64,000 nt of DNA from Agromyces terreus (GCF_009749465.1 NZ_WBIS01000005.1:124001-188000); one strand, 5' to 3'. Counted from the stretch's first letter, positions 37,456 to 45,283 are shown. Numbers and translations: made by a program. The notes: generated from the letters alone by a model not told the origin.

Positions 37456-38586
37456 TCAGTCCTGGAACTGCGCCGCGGCGGCGCGCGCCTCGTAGACGAC
37501 CTGGTCGAGGTCGTCGCCGACGACCGTGACGTGGCCGACCTTGCGCCCGGGGCGGGGCGCCTTGCCGTAATTGTGCAGCTTCGCCGTCGGGTGCTCGGCG
37601 AGGGCGCGCTCGTAGCGGTCGGCGAGGGATCCCTCGGCGGGGCCGCCGAGCACGTTGACCATGACCGACCAGTCGGCGTGCGTGCCGGTGCCGCCGAGCG
37701 GCAGGTCGAGCACGGCCCGCAGGTGCTGCTCGAACTGTCCGGTGGTGGAGCCGTCCATCGACCAGTGCCCGCTGTTGTGCGGGCGCATCGCGAGTTCGTT
37801 GACGAGGATGCGCTCGTCGGTGGTCTCGAAGAGCTCGACCGCCATGACGCCGGTGACGCCGAGCCCGTCGGCGACCGCGAAGGCGATCTCGGCGGCGACG
37901 TCGGACATGCGGCCGGCCGAGTGGGGCGCCGGGGCGATGACCTCGCTGCAGACGCCGCCGACCTGCACGGTCTCGACGAGCGGCCACGCGACGGTCTCAC
38001 CGGAGGGACGCCGGGCGACCATCTGCGCGAGCTCGCGCCGGAAGTCGACGAGCTCCTCGACGAGCAGGGCTCCGCCGCGGCCGTCTTCGGCGACGGTCGC
38101 GAACCACTCGTGCACCTCGGCCGCGCTGCGGACCACGCGCACGCCCTTGCCGTCGTAGCCGCCGCGCGGCGTCTTCACGACCGCCCGGCCGCCGTGCGCC
38201 TCGATGAAGGCGTCGAGCTCGCCCGCGTCCTCGACCCGGGCCCAGTCGGGCACGGGGAGTCCGAGCTCGGAGAGGCGCTCGCGCATGAGCAGCTTGTCCT
38301 GCGCGAAGCGCAGCGGATCGGGGCCTGGATGCACAGCGACGCCGGCGTCGACGAGGCCGCGCAGCACGTCTTGGGGCACGTGCTCGTGGTCGAACGTGAT
38401 CACGTCGACCTCGCGCGCGAACGCGAGCACGGTCTCGAGGTCGGTGTAGTCGCCCACCCGGTCGGCGGCGATGGCCGCTGACATGCCCTCGGACTCGGCG
38501 AGCACTCGGATGTCGATGCCGAGTTCGATGGCCGCGGGGATCATCATCCGGGCGAGCTGTCCGCCGCCGATCACTCCGACTCGCAC
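37456..38586 (-). CDS. purK: N5-carboxyaminoimidazole ribonucleotide synthase
   Basis: The 376-residue ATP-grasp enzyme makes N5-CAIR from AIR, bicarbonate and ATP. Marks are VGVIGGGQLARMMIPAAIELGIDIRVLAE, FDHEHVP, RFAQDKLLMRERL, VVKTPRGGYDGKGVRVV (the ATP-grasp glycine loop near residue 145), NELAMRPHNSGHWSMDGSTTGQFEQHLRAV and KLHNYGKAPRPGRKVGHVT. I chose the GTG at 38586 because an AGAAGGAG site stands seven bases upstream; the in-frame GTG at 38607 would put that site inside the gene. A -10 box TAGACT at 38662-38667 would give a leader of about 65-70 bases. It begins the purK-purE-LCP unit. Confidence 0.96.
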   Translation of the reverse strand: MRVGVIGGGQLARMMIPAAIELGIDIRVLAESEGMSAAIAADRVGDYTDLETVLAFAREVDVITFDHEHVPQDVLRGLVDAGVAVHPGPDPLRFAQDKLLMRERLSELGLPVPDWARVEDAGELDAFIEAHGGRAVVKTPRGGYDGKGVRVVRSAAEVHEWFATVAEDGRGGALLVEELVDFRRELAQMVARRPSGETVAWPLVETVQVGGVCSEVIAPAPHSAGRMSDVAAEIAFAVADGLGVTGVMAVELFETTDERILVNELAMRPHNSGHWSMDGSTTGQFEQHLRAVLDLPLGGTGTHADWSVMVNVLGGPAEGSLADRYERALAEHPTAKLHNYGKAPRPGRKVGHVTVVGDDLDQVVYEARAAAAQFQD

Positions 38587-38661
38587 GCGGTCGCTCCTTC
38601 TGATCACGATCGATTCGGCCCGTGGGCCGGGCCTGGCCGCAGGCGCGGCGATGACCCGTTC

Positions 38662-38690
38662 AGTCTAGGCGGCATCCGACGGCATAGGAT
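38662..38690. promoter_or_regulatory. Divergent promoters of purK and gtrA
   Basis: Minus strand: TAGACT (38662-38667), about 76 bases from the purK GTG, which has a ribosome site. Plus strand: TAGGAT (38685-38690), six bases from the GTG at 38697 of gtrA, which has none and therefore looks leaderless. I see no PurR-like or riboswitch-like pattern in the purK leader. Confidence 0.5.
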
Positions 38691-38696
38691 GTGCCG

Positions 38697-39278
38697 GTGT
38701 CCAGCCGAACGACGAGCGAACCCCGGTCGGGCGGACCCCTCGCACGCGCCTGGGACGGCCTGCTCGCCTATGCGCTGAAGTTCGGCGTCGTCGGCCTCAT
38801 CGGCCTCGTGATCGACGTGGTGCTCTTCAATCTGCTGCGCCTCGGCGTCTTCGGCGACGACCACTGGGCGCAGTCGGCGATCGGCGCGAAGACCATCTCG
38901 ACGACGGTCGCGATCGTGTTCAACTGGCTCGGCAACCGGTACTGGACGTTCCGCAACCACCGCAGGCGCAATTACCTGCGCGAGTTCGGCGAGTACGTCG
39001 TCGTCTCGATCGGCGGCATGCTCATCGCCCTCGGCTGCCTGTGGATCAGCCACCACTGGCTCGGCTACACGAGCCTCGTGGCCGACAACATCGCCACGAA
39101 CGTGGTCGGACTCGCGCTCGGCACGGCGTTCCGGTTCGTGCTCTACCGCTACTGGGTGTTCGGACACCACCGCTCCGACGGGCTGTCGAACCTCGCGAGG
39201 GTCGAGGAGGCGCAGCGCACCCTCTTCGAGGAACCGGGCGAGGCGGATGCCCCGACCGATCAGTCCTCGACGGCCTGA
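38697..39278 (+). CDS. GtrA family membrane protein
   Basis: The 193-residue product has four membrane helices (about residues 22-45, 57-75, 97-117 and 127-148) with the GtrA (PF04138) marks KFGVVGLIGLVIDVVLFNLL, VFNWLGNRYWTFR and the C-terminal YRYWVFG. GtrA proteins help bring polyprenyl-linked sugars across the membrane or anchor polyprenyl glycosyltransferases. The same gene sits between purK and the PH-domain gene in M. tuberculosis (Rv3277, from memory). The GTG at 38697 lies six bases after TAGGAT; the GTG at 38691 is the alternative. Its last 19 bases overlap the end of the convergent DarT-like gene. Confidence 0.87.
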   Translation: MSSRTTSEPRSGGPLARAWDGLLAYALKFGVVGLIGLVIDVVLFNLLRLGVFGDDHWAQSAIGAKTISTTVAIVFNWLGNRYWTFRNHRRRNYLREFGEYVVVSIGGMLIALGCLWISHHWLGYTSLVADNIATNVVGLALGTAFRFVLYRYWVFGHHRSDGLSNLARVEEAQRTLFEEPGEADAPTDQSSTA

Positions 39279-40114
39279 CCGCCCGCGGGCTGGAACCACG
39301 GCGGGTACACGGCGACGCGCGTCGCGAGCCCGACGGCGTCGAGCGCCGACTTGACGCGGTCGCGCACGCGGTCGTTCGCGACGGCGATGAGGCGCACGCG
39401 CTCGACCGGCAGGCACTCGCGCACCAGGAACTCCGCGGCGAGCAGCTGCGCGCCCTCGTCGTCGCGGTGCAGGCGACGCAGCGAACGGAGCACGTCGGAC
39501 CACTCGGTCGCCGAGACCGAGCCGAGGGCGGCGACATCCTTCTCGGTGATCGCGACCGCGCCGACGGTCTCGGTGCGGGCTCCGACGGCCGCGGCGATGT
39601 CGGTCACGAACAGCACGTGGTCGGATGCCGGGCGGGAGACGGCCTCGGCGGCGAGACGGGGATCGGGCGAGCCCGTGCGCAGCGCCTCCCAGAAGTGCGC
39701 GTCGGTCGAGAGGAGGAACGGCACGTAGTCGGCGACGACCTGCTCGGTGCCCTCGACGGGGGCGGAGCGGCGGAACTCCCGGGCGGCGGGGGCGGCCACG
39801 TCGACCTCGGGCGTCGCGCCCGCGGCATCCGCGAGGATCGCGCCCTCGCCGAGGATCGACGCGAGGTTCTCGATGTGCGTCACGTGGTAGATGCGCACCG
39901 TCTTCGGGTCGACCGGCGCGAGCTCGGCCTGCACGCCGCCGCGGGTGCCGGCCACGCGGGCCGGCGCGCGACGCGTGCGCGTGACCGTGCCGCCGATGCC
40001 GATCGACGAACGCGGCGTGCGCACGGCGGCGACCGCCGGCTTGGGTGCGGGCTCGGGCGGAGGAAAGCACGTGGCGCACATTCCAGCTTCGAAACCGTGC
40101 CTGCATTCGTCCAC
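39260..40114 (-). CDS. DarT-like ADP-ribosyltransferase (DUF4433) with N-terminal zinc-knuckle motif
   Basis: The 284-residue product has the DarT/DUF4433 pattern: TVRIYHVTHIENLASILGEGAILAD with Y76, H77 and H80 at the NAD-binding start, DYVPFLLSTDAHFWEALRTG, HVLFVTDI, and LLAAEFLVRECLPVERVRLIAV, where E228 fits the catalytic glutamate of the family. DarT toxins modify thymidine in single-stranded DNA. Two things are odd. The first 20 residues hold a CxH...CxxC set (C4, H6, C13, C16) that may bind zinc, followed by about 40 residues that look unstructured. And no DarG-type macrodomain antitoxin gene lies on either side. The gene sits between gtrA and the PH-domain gene, a junction that is direct in M. 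tuberculosis as I recall. It may be a tamed, non-toxic member. Its tail overlaps gtrA by 19 bases. Confidence 0.75.
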   Translation of the reverse strand: MDECRHGFEAGMCATCFPPPEPAPKPAVAAVRTPRSSIGIGGTVTRTRRAPARVAGTRGGVQAELAPVDPKTVRIYHVTHIENLASILGEGAILADAAGATPEVDVAAPAAREFRRSAPVEGTEQVVADYVPFLLSTDAHFWEALRTGSPDPRLAAEAVSRPASDHVLFVTDIAAAVGARTETVGAVAITEKDVAALGSVSATEWSDVLRSLRRLHRDDEGAQLLAAEFLVRECLPVERVRLIAVANDRVRDRVKSALDAVGLATRVAVYPPWFQPAGGQAVED

Positions 40115-40215
40115 GGGAAACCTCCATAGGTCCGCTCGCGCTCGGGGGCGCGCGAGTCAGACGTTCTACGTTACGCCCCGAAACCGAGTGCGGCGTGCGA
40201 ACGGGGTCTCGGACC

Positions 40216-40902
40216 TCAGCGGCCGCCCCACGAGACGGTGTCGCCGTCGGGCGCCTCGCGCATCGCCCGCCGATGCTCGCGAGCGGCGGGGCTGGCCGGA
40301 TCCATGAGCTCCTGCAGGGCGGCCTGCACGAGCTCGGCGCGCGGCGCGTCCTTGATGACGAGCACCCGGTCGTGGCCCGTGTTGATGCGCACGTCGCCGG
40401 AACCGAACATCGACTGCACCCAGCCGGCCCGCACGTCGACGTCGGTGCCCCGGCTGTTCAGCAGTTCCTGGCGGACCCGCGAGAAGACGCCGTGGCGCAG
40501 GATGACGCGCCTCGTCGTGATGGTCGCGCGCCGTGTCAGCCACGCGAGGAAGGGCAGCAGGCAGCCGAGGACCACGAGGAGAGCGGCTCCGGCGAGCGCG
40601 GCGAGCACCTGCCAGGCCTCGTCGAGCACGCCCACCGCATAGGTCGTCGCGCCCGCGACCGCGATGAGGAGCACCGCCGGGAGCGCGAGCACCCTCGCGT
40701 GGCGGCGGACCCGGGCGACGACCCGCTCGGGGACGTCGGACACGACGGCGCCGGTGTACCCGGGCGCACCCGTCGCGCCGCCCGGGAGCGGAGCGGATCC
40801 GGGGGCCGACGCCCGGGCCGAGGGCGGCTGCGCCCGGGCCGGAGCGGGCGCGCCCGACTTCGCGGACCGCCGGCCCGCACGTGTCTCGGCCCCCCTCGTC
40901 AT
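40216..40902 (-). CDS. Membrane protein with bacterial PH domain
   Basis: The 228-residue product has a Pro/Ala-rich N-terminal tail, two adjacent membrane helices (about residues 75-115: VLALPAVLLIAVAGATTYAV and VLAALAGAALLVVLGCLLPF) and a PH-like beta domain (ATITTRRVILRHGVFSRVRQELLNSRGTDVDVRAGWVQSMFGSGDVRINTG) of the bPH2 kind. The same gene lies next to birA in M. tuberculosis (Rv3278c, from memory). Function is unknown in both. The ATG at 40902 is seven bases after the birA stop with no strong ribosome site, so it is probably translated by ribosomes coming off birA. The 101 bases before the DarT-like gene hold nothing I can identify. Confidence 0.8.
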   Translation of the reverse strand: MTRGAETRAGRRSAKSGAPAPARAQPPSARASAPGSAPLPGGATGAPGYTGAVVSDVPERVVARVRRHARVLALPAVLLIAVAGATTYAVGVLDEAWQVLAALAGAALLVVLGCLLPFLAWLTRRATITTRRVILRHGVFSRVRQELLNSRGTDVDVRAGWVQSMFGSGDVRINTGHDRVLVIKDAPRAELVQAALQELMDPASPAAREHRRAMREAPDGDTVSWGGR

Positions 40903-40909
40903 ACGCCCA

Positions 40910-41752
40910 TTAATACCGCAGGTGCGTGACATCCCCGGCGGCGACAGCCTGCTCCTCGCCGTTCTCCCGGTCTCGGACGACGAGCCGCCCGTCGGCGTCG
41001 AGCCGCTCGGCGGATCCGATCAGCTCGCGATCGCCCGGGAGCTCGACCCGGACCTCGGAACCGAGGGTGCCGCACAGCGAGGAGACCGTCGCGGCGACGC
41101 CGGAGGCATCCGCATCCCCTCCGGACGCCGCGAACTCGGCGAACAACCGCGACAGCGTGCCGAGGTAGTCGGCGAGCACCGCATCGGCATCGGGGCGCAC
41201 CCCGGTGGCGAGCAGGAGCGAGGTCGACGTCAGCGTCGGGAGGTCGTGCTCGTCGAGCGTGAGGTTGAGGCCGGCGCCCACGACGACGGCACCCGACTCG
41301 GGCAGCAGCTCGGAGAGGATGCCGCACACCTTGTAGCCCGACACGAGCACGTCGTTGGGCCACTTCAGGCGCACGTCGACCCCGCCCGACACGTCTTCGG
41401 GGTCTTCGGGCTCGGCCGGGCGCGCCGCGTCGACGGCGCGGGTCACGGCCTCGGTCATCGCCGCGCCGGCGATGAGCGGGATCCATCCGTACGCCTCGGC
41501 CGGAAGCGCCGAGCCCGCGTCGCCCGGCCGCAGCAGCACCGAGATCGCGAGCGTCTTGCCCGTCGGCGCCAGCCATGTGCGCCCGAGCCGGCCGCGACCG
41601 CTCGTCTGGTCGTCGGTGACGATCACGGAGCCGTGCGGCCACCCCGCGGCATCCGCCCCGTTCGCGGCCTCGCGGAGCAGATCGTTCGTCGAGGTCGCGG
41701 TGTCGAGGAACTCGAGGCGGGGCGCGACGGCGCGAGACTTCGGAAGGTCCAT
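40910..41752 (-). CDS. birA: Biotin--[acetyl-CoA-carboxylase] ligase
   Basis: The 280-residue product is a class I biotin ligase without the N-terminal helix-turn-helix, so it is not a repressor. Marks are DTATSTNDLLREAA, VTDDQTSGRGRLGRTWLAPTGKTLAISVLL with the GRGRLGR biotinyl-AMP loop near residue 52, DVRLKWPNDVLVSGYKVCGILSELLPE and VVVGAGLNLTLDEHDLP. It would load biotin on K555 of the AccA-type protein encoded at 49402. A charged insert (VDAARPAEPEDPEDVSGG) lies before LKWPNDV. It is divergent from accD across 108 bases. The ATG at 41752 has a GGGAG site about ten bases upstream. Confidence 0.95.
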   Translation of the reverse strand: MDLPKSRAVAPRLEFLDTATSTNDLLREAANGADAAGWPHGSVIVTDDQTSGRGRLGRTWLAPTGKTLAISVLLRPGDAGSALPAEAYGWIPLIAGAAMTEAVTRAVDAARPAEPEDPEDVSGGVDVRLKWPNDVLVSGYKVCGILSELLPESGAVVVGAGLNLTLDEHDLPTLTSTSLLLATGVRPDADAVLADYLGTLSRLFAEFAASGGDADASGVAATVSSLCGTLGSEVRVELPGDRELIGSAERLDADGRLVVRDRENGEEQAVAAGDVTHLRY

Positions 41753-41847
41753 GCCGACAGTCTCCCAAAGGCCACCCGGGGGAAGACACCATTGCACGGC
41801 CGCGATTTGTAGGAATCCCTCAACGAAGTCGGCCGGATGCACGCCGG

Positions 41848-41853
41848 TAGAGT
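41848..41853 (+). promoter_or_regulatory. -10 box, leaderless promoter of accD
   Basis: TAGAGT with seven bases to the GTG at 41861 and no ribosome site. The same TAGAGT string precedes punA at 53981 with similar spacing. Confidence 0.55.
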
Positions 41854-41860
41854 GAAGCGC

Positions 41861-43459
41861 GTGACCGAAGCGACTGACGGCCCCGACCTGTCCACCACGG
41901 CGGGAAAGCTCGCCGACCTCAAGCTGCGCTACCACGAAGCCGTGACCGCCAGCGGCGAGGCCGCGATCGAGAAGCAGCATGCCAAGGGCAAGATGACCGC
42001 CCGCGAGCGCATCGCCGAACTGCTCGACCCCGGCTCGTTCGTCGAGCTCGACGAGTTCGTGCGCCACCGCACCCACGCGTTCGGCATGGAGGGCAAGCGC
42101 CCCTACGGCGACGCGGTCGTCACCGGCACCGGCACGATCCACGGCCGCCAGGTCGCCGTGTACTCGCAGGACTTCACGATCTTCGGCGGATCCCTCGGTG
42201 AGGTCGCGGGCGAGAAGATCATCAAGGTCATGGAGCTCGCCATCAAGACCGGCGTGCCCATCATCGGCATCCTCGACTCGGGCGGCGCGCGCATCCAGGA
42301 GGGCGTGGTCGCCCTCGGCAAGTACGGCGAGATCTTCCGCCGCAACACCGCGGCATCCGGCGTCATCCCGCAGATCTCGATCGTGTGCGGCCCCGCCGCG
42401 GGCGGCGCCGTCTACTCCCCCGCGCTCACCGACTTCGTCATCATGGTCGACAAGACCAGCCAGATGTTCGTCACCGGCCCCGACGTCATCAAGACCGTCA
42501 CCGGCGAAGACGTCGGCATGGAGGAGCTCGGCGGCGCGCTGACCCACAACTCGGTCTCGGGCGTCGCGCACTACCTCGCGAGCGACGAGTCCGACGCACT
42601 CGACTACGCGCGCACGCTCATCTCCTTCCTGCCCGACAACAACATGACGGATGCCCCGGTGTACGACACCGAGGCCGAGCTCGAGGTCACCGACGACGAC
42701 CTGCGGCTCAACACCGTGATCCCCGACTCGCCCAACCAGCCCTACGACATGCACGCCGTCATCGAGGGCGTCGTCGACAACGGCGACTTCCTCGAGGTGC
42801 AGCCGCTGTTCGCGCCGAACATCGTCATCGGGTTCGCGCGCGTCGAGGGCCGCTCCGTCGGCATCATCGCGAACCAGCCCAGCCAGATGGCCGGGACGCT
42901 GAACATCGCCGCCGGCGAGAAGGCCTCGCGCTTCGTGCGCTTCTGCGACGCGTTCTCGATCCCGATCCTCACCCTCGTCGACGTGCCCGGCTACCTGCCC
43001 GGCACCGACCAGGAGTGGACGGGCGTCATCCGCCGCGGCGCGAAGCTCCTCTACGCCTACGCCGAGGCGACCGTGCCGCTCGTGACCGTCATCACCCGCA
43101 AGGCCTACGGCGGCGCGTACATCGTCATGGGCTCCAAGCAGCTCGGCGCCGACATCAACCTCGCCTGGCCCACGGCCGAGATCGCCGTCATGGGCGGGCA
43201 GGGCGCCGTCAACATCCTCTACCGCGGCGAGATCAAGCGGGCTGAAGAAGCCGGTGAAGACGTCGCCGCCGTGCGCACGAAGCTCGCGAACGAGTACACG
43301 TACAACGTCGCCAGCCCGTTCCTCGCCGCCGAGCGCGGCGAGCTCGACGGCGTCATCGAGCCCGCCGCCACCCGCGTGGCCGTGCTGAAGGCCCTGCGGT
43401 CGCTGCGCACCAAGCGCGCGAGCCTGCCGCCCAAGAAGCACGGCAACATCCCGCTGTAA
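41861..43459 (+). CDS. accD: Acyl-CoA carboxylase beta subunit (carboxyltransferase, AccD5-like)
   Basis: The 532-residue product has both carboxyltransferase halves: [42 protein letters not shown] and [41 protein letters not shown] in the N domain, and [61 protein letters not shown] in the C domain. Length and sequence fit propionyl-CoA or acetyl/propionyl-CoA carboxylase beta chains of the AccD5/PccB type. It moves CO2 from biotin on the AccA-type alpha chain to the acyl-CoA. I chose the leaderless GTG at 41861; an in-frame ATG at 41837 lies upstream of the -10 box and is unlikely. It is followed by accE. Confidence 0.95.
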   Translation: MTEATDGPDLSTTAGKLADLKLRYHEAVTASGEAAIEKQHAKGKMTARERIAELLDPGSFVELDEFVRHRTHAFGMEGKRPYGDAVVTGTGTIHGRQVAVYSQDFTIFGGSLGEVAGEKIIKVMELAIKTGVPIIGILDSGGARIQEGVVALGKYGEIFRRNTAASGVIPQISIVCGPAAGGAVYSPALTDFVIMVDKTSQMFVTGPDVIKTVTGEDVGMEELGGALTHNSVSGVAHYLASDESDALDYARTLISFLPDNNMTDAPVYDTEAELEVTDDDLRLNTVIPDSPNQPYDMHAVIEGVVDNGDFLEVQPLFAPNIVIGFARVEGRSVGIIANQPSQMAGTLNIAAGEKASRFVRFCDAFSIPILTLVDVPGYLPGTDQEWTGVIRRGAKLLYAYAEATVPLVTVITRKAYGGAYIVMGSKQLGADINLAWPTAEIAVMGGQGAVNILYRGEIKRAEEAGEDVAAVRTKLANEYTYNVASPFLAAERGELDGVIEPAATRVAVLKALRSLRTKRASLPPKKHGNIPL

Positions 43460-43470
43460 GGGGCACGAGC

Positions 43471-43713
43471 ATGCGACACGTAGACACCACCGAAGCGGAT
43501 GCCGCGGCGCGGGCCGCGTCCATCCGGTTCATCACGCGCGACGTCACCGACGAGGAGGCGGCCGCGGTCACCGCGGTGCTCGTCGCCGCCGTCGACGCGC
43601 AGGCGGATGCCGCGGCGCCCGCCGATCCCCGCCGCGGCGCCTGGGTGCGTAGCTCCGGCTCGCTCAGCGCGTTCGACCCGCGCGGCGGGCGATGGGACCG
43701 GGCCGGGGCGTAG
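43471..43713 (+). CDS. accE: Acyl-CoA carboxylase epsilon subunit
   Basis: The 80-residue product matches the small, variable epsilon subunit (PF13822): IRFITRDVTDEEAAAVTAVLVAAV, then an Ala/Asp-rich middle and WVRSSGSLSAFDPRGGRWDRAG at the end. It binds the AccD5-type beta chain and tunes the carboxylase complex in actinobacteria. It starts 11 bases after the accD stop with an AAGGGG-like ribosome site. The same pair, accD5-accE5, is adjacent in M. tuberculosis. A tandem array begins three bases after its stop codon. Confidence 0.88.
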   Translation: MRHVDTTEADAAARAASIRFITRDVTDEEAAAVTAVLVAAVDAQADAAAPADPRRGAWVRSSGSLSAFDPRGGRWDRAGA

Positions 43714-43715
43714 TC

Positions 43716-43816
43716 CTGCGGCATCCGCGCGCTCTGCCGCATCCGCCCGTCTGCGGCATCCGCCCGCCCTGCGGCATCCGCGCGCTCTGCGGCATCCGCG
43801 CGTCTGCCGGATTCGG
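43716..43816. repeat. Tandem array, 17-18 bp unit, after accE
   Basis: Five full units and one partial unit close to CTGCGGCATCCGCGCGCT start at 43716, 43734, 43751, 43769, 43787 and 43804. The array begins three bases after the accE stop. Every full unit contains GCATCCGC, a string that is frequent throughout the window as GGCATCC or GGATGCC. Confidence 0.85.
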
Positions 43817-43890
43817 AGATTTCCGCGACCCGCCGCATTTCACCGACCCGACCGACGGCGTGTCGCCGAAACTCCGAATCGAGCAACCCG

Positions 43891-44099
43891 GTCGGCGGAT
43901 GTCCCCCGTGGGTGTCCCCCGAAGTGCCGACTGTCGAGGACCGATCGGGTTTGTGAGGATTGTCGTGCAGGCTCCCTCAGGGAGCCGCCACCCTCGTCGG
44001 TCGGGTAACCGACGAGTGGTTGGGGGCGAGTCAGGGCGATATTCGGGTTGTCGCCGTGACTCGGGCTTGATGGGGGGTCGATCATCGATCGGCCCCCCA
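43891..44099. ncRNA. Candidate structured RNA: five successive stem-loops
   Basis: Stems seen: GTCGGC 43891-43896 with 43926-43931; GGCTCCC 43970-43976 with 43980-43986 (three-base loop); CTCGTCGGT 43993-44001 with 44008-44016 (perfect nine pairs); CGAGTCA 44027-44033 with 44057-44063, extended by GGCGA 44035-44039 with 44051-44055; and a 13-pair stem 44071-44083 with 44087-44099, one G-U. The strand is not known because stems read both ways. It matches no RNA family I can name. The last stem could be a terminator but lacks a T run. A plain run of convergent-gene terminators is the main alternative. Confidence 0.35.
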
Positions 44100-44133
44100 C
44101 CTTCATGTCCGCGGGCGGGCCGCCCGTGCGCCG

Positions 44134-44191
44134 TGCAGGAAACCGGGAGGCATCCCCCTCTCAGGGCGGGGATGGCGCCTCGTTTCCTGCA
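44134..44191. repeat. Long imperfect hairpin
   Basis: TGCAGGAAAC (44134-44143) pairs perfectly with GTTTCCTGCA (44182-44191), and inside it CATCCCC (44151-44157) pairs with GGGGATG (44168-44174). The right arm runs into the following 16 bp tandem array. It may help end transcription from either side. Confidence 0.6.
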
Positions 44192-44267
44192 GCAGGCGCC
44201 TCCCGCAGCAGGCGCCTCCCGCAGCAGGCGCGGCCGGCAGTTCGCGCGGCCGGCAGTTCGCGCGGCC
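44188..44267. repeat. Tandem array, 16 bp unit, after the kinase-like gene
   Basis: Five units of exactly 16 bases start at 44188, 44204, 44220, 44236 and 44252. The first two resemble CGCAGCAGGCGCCTCC and the last two are identical copies of GGCAGTTCGCGCGGCC; the middle unit is half of each, as expected of stepwise drift. It ends six bases before the stop codon (44273-44275) of the minus-strand gene. Confidence 0.85.
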
Positions 44268-44272
44268 GGGGC

Positions 44273-45283
44273 TCAGGCCTCGCGCGGGATCTCGAGCCAG
44301 AACTCCACGTCGAGGTCGTCGGGATCCTCGAGCACCTCGCCCGGCGCGGGCTCGACGAGGCCGACCACCGTCACGGCGGCCGCGGACGTCTCGGCGGCCG
44401 TGCGGGCGATGATGCGGTCGGCGCCCGAGGACGCGATCGCCTCCGCGAGCCGCCGCAGCACGCGCTCGCGCTCGACGTCGGCGAGGTCGTCGATGCCGCC
44501 CTCGTCGAGCAGGGTGACCGTCGCACCGCGCTCGCGTGCGCGGTGCACCTGTGCGCGCACGTCGTCGGTCAGGAGCATCCGCCCCCGGATCTCGTCCCGG
44601 ATGGCCGCCTCGAGGATGCGGCACTCGCGCCGTTGCAGCGGGGTGAGCACTCCGCCGCGATCGGCGATGCGACGCAGCATGGGCGCCGCGATGCGGTTCG
44701 TCTGGGCGAGGCGCTCACGACCCTCGAAGACGTGCGCGTCCTGCGCGGCCTGCCACTCGGCCGCCTCGCGTTCCGCCTGCGCGTAGCGGCGGGTCTCCCG
44801 CGCCGCGGTGCCGAGCGCGGCGGCGAGCATGTGCGCGATCGCGACCCACGCGATGCTGCCGATCACCCCGAGCTCGCCGAGCGCGAGCGGACCGGCCCAC
44901 ACGATCGTCTGCACCGCGAGCGCGATGACGCCCAGCCAGGCGGCGAGGATCTGCCGGCGCGCGGCGGCGATCGTCATGAGGGTCCCGACGGCGGCGACGT
45001 ACCAGGTGGCGTACCCGTTGGACGCCGACGGGTCGAGCTGACTGGTCACGAGCAGCGGCATGACGATGCAGACCGCGAGGTCGAACGCCGCCAGCCAGTC
45101 GGGCATGCGGGCGCGCGAGCCGACCGTCAGGCTCGCGACGGTCGCGACGACGTAGAGCACGAGGGCCGCCGCCGTGGGCCACGGGCTGGCCGGCACCCGG
45201 ATCGAGGTGACCGCGAGCATCACGTGGTACGCCGAGAAGAGGGCGGCGAGCACGAGGAGCAGCCAGCGCGGGATCGCGATCAT
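44273..45283 (-). CDS. Membrane protein, degenerate sensor-kinase-like
   Basis: The 336-residue product has about five N-terminal membrane helices (residues 5-170), a helical linker (AQAEREAAEWQAAQDAHVFEGRERLAQTNRIAAPMLRRIADRG) and a C-terminal part with LTPLQRRECRILEAAIRDEIRGRMLL, which resembles linker sequences in actinobacterial sensor-kinase-like proteins. No phospho-acceptor H-box and no N or G boxes of a working ATPase are visible, so it is probably not a catalytic kinase. The ATG at 45283 overlaps the stop of the true kinase gene as ATGA, so it is the last gene of the TrmA-like, regulator, kinase unit. It may be a sensing or damping partner of that kinase. Function unknown. Confidence 0.6.
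   Translation of the reverse strand: MIAIPRWLLLVLAALFSAYHVMLAVTSIRVPASPWPTAAALVLYVVATVASLTVGSRARMPDWLAAFDLAVCIVMPLLVTSQLDPSASNGYATWYVAAVGTLMTIAAARRQILAAWLGVIALAVQTIVWAGPLALGELGVIGSIAWVAIAHMLAAALGTAARETRRYAQAEREAAEWQAAQDAHVFEGRERLAQTNRIAAPMLRRIADRGGVLTPLQRRECRILEAAIRDEIRGRMLLTDDVRAQVHRARERGATVTLLDEGGIDDLADVERERVLRRLAEAIASSGADRIIARTAAETSAAAVTVVGLVEPAPGEVLEDPDDLDVEFWLEIPREA

Larger units (their letters stand above)
43714..44272. other. 559-base gene-free spacer rich in repeats and stem-loops
   Basis: No frame here has the codon pattern of the neighbours. In order it holds a 17-18 bp tandem array (43716-43816), a run of five stem-loops (43891-44099), a long hairpin (44134-44191) and a 16 bp tandem array (44188-44267). 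It separates accE from the convergent kinase-like gene. Each part is listed on its own. Confidence 0.8.

Noticed and set aside
38587-38661. Purine riboswitch in the purK leader
   Set aside because: The 70-odd base leader has no three-way junction or conserved purine-aptamer core; high-GC actinobacteria usually lack it.
43891-44099. 6C RNA family
   Set aside because: The known 6C motif needs two hairpins with runs of at least six C in the loops. Here the C run is in a stem and loops are short, so the name does not fit.
44071-44099. Standard intrinsic terminator
   Set aside because: The 13-pair stem is strong but neither strand has a T run after it, so I list it only as part of the structured region.
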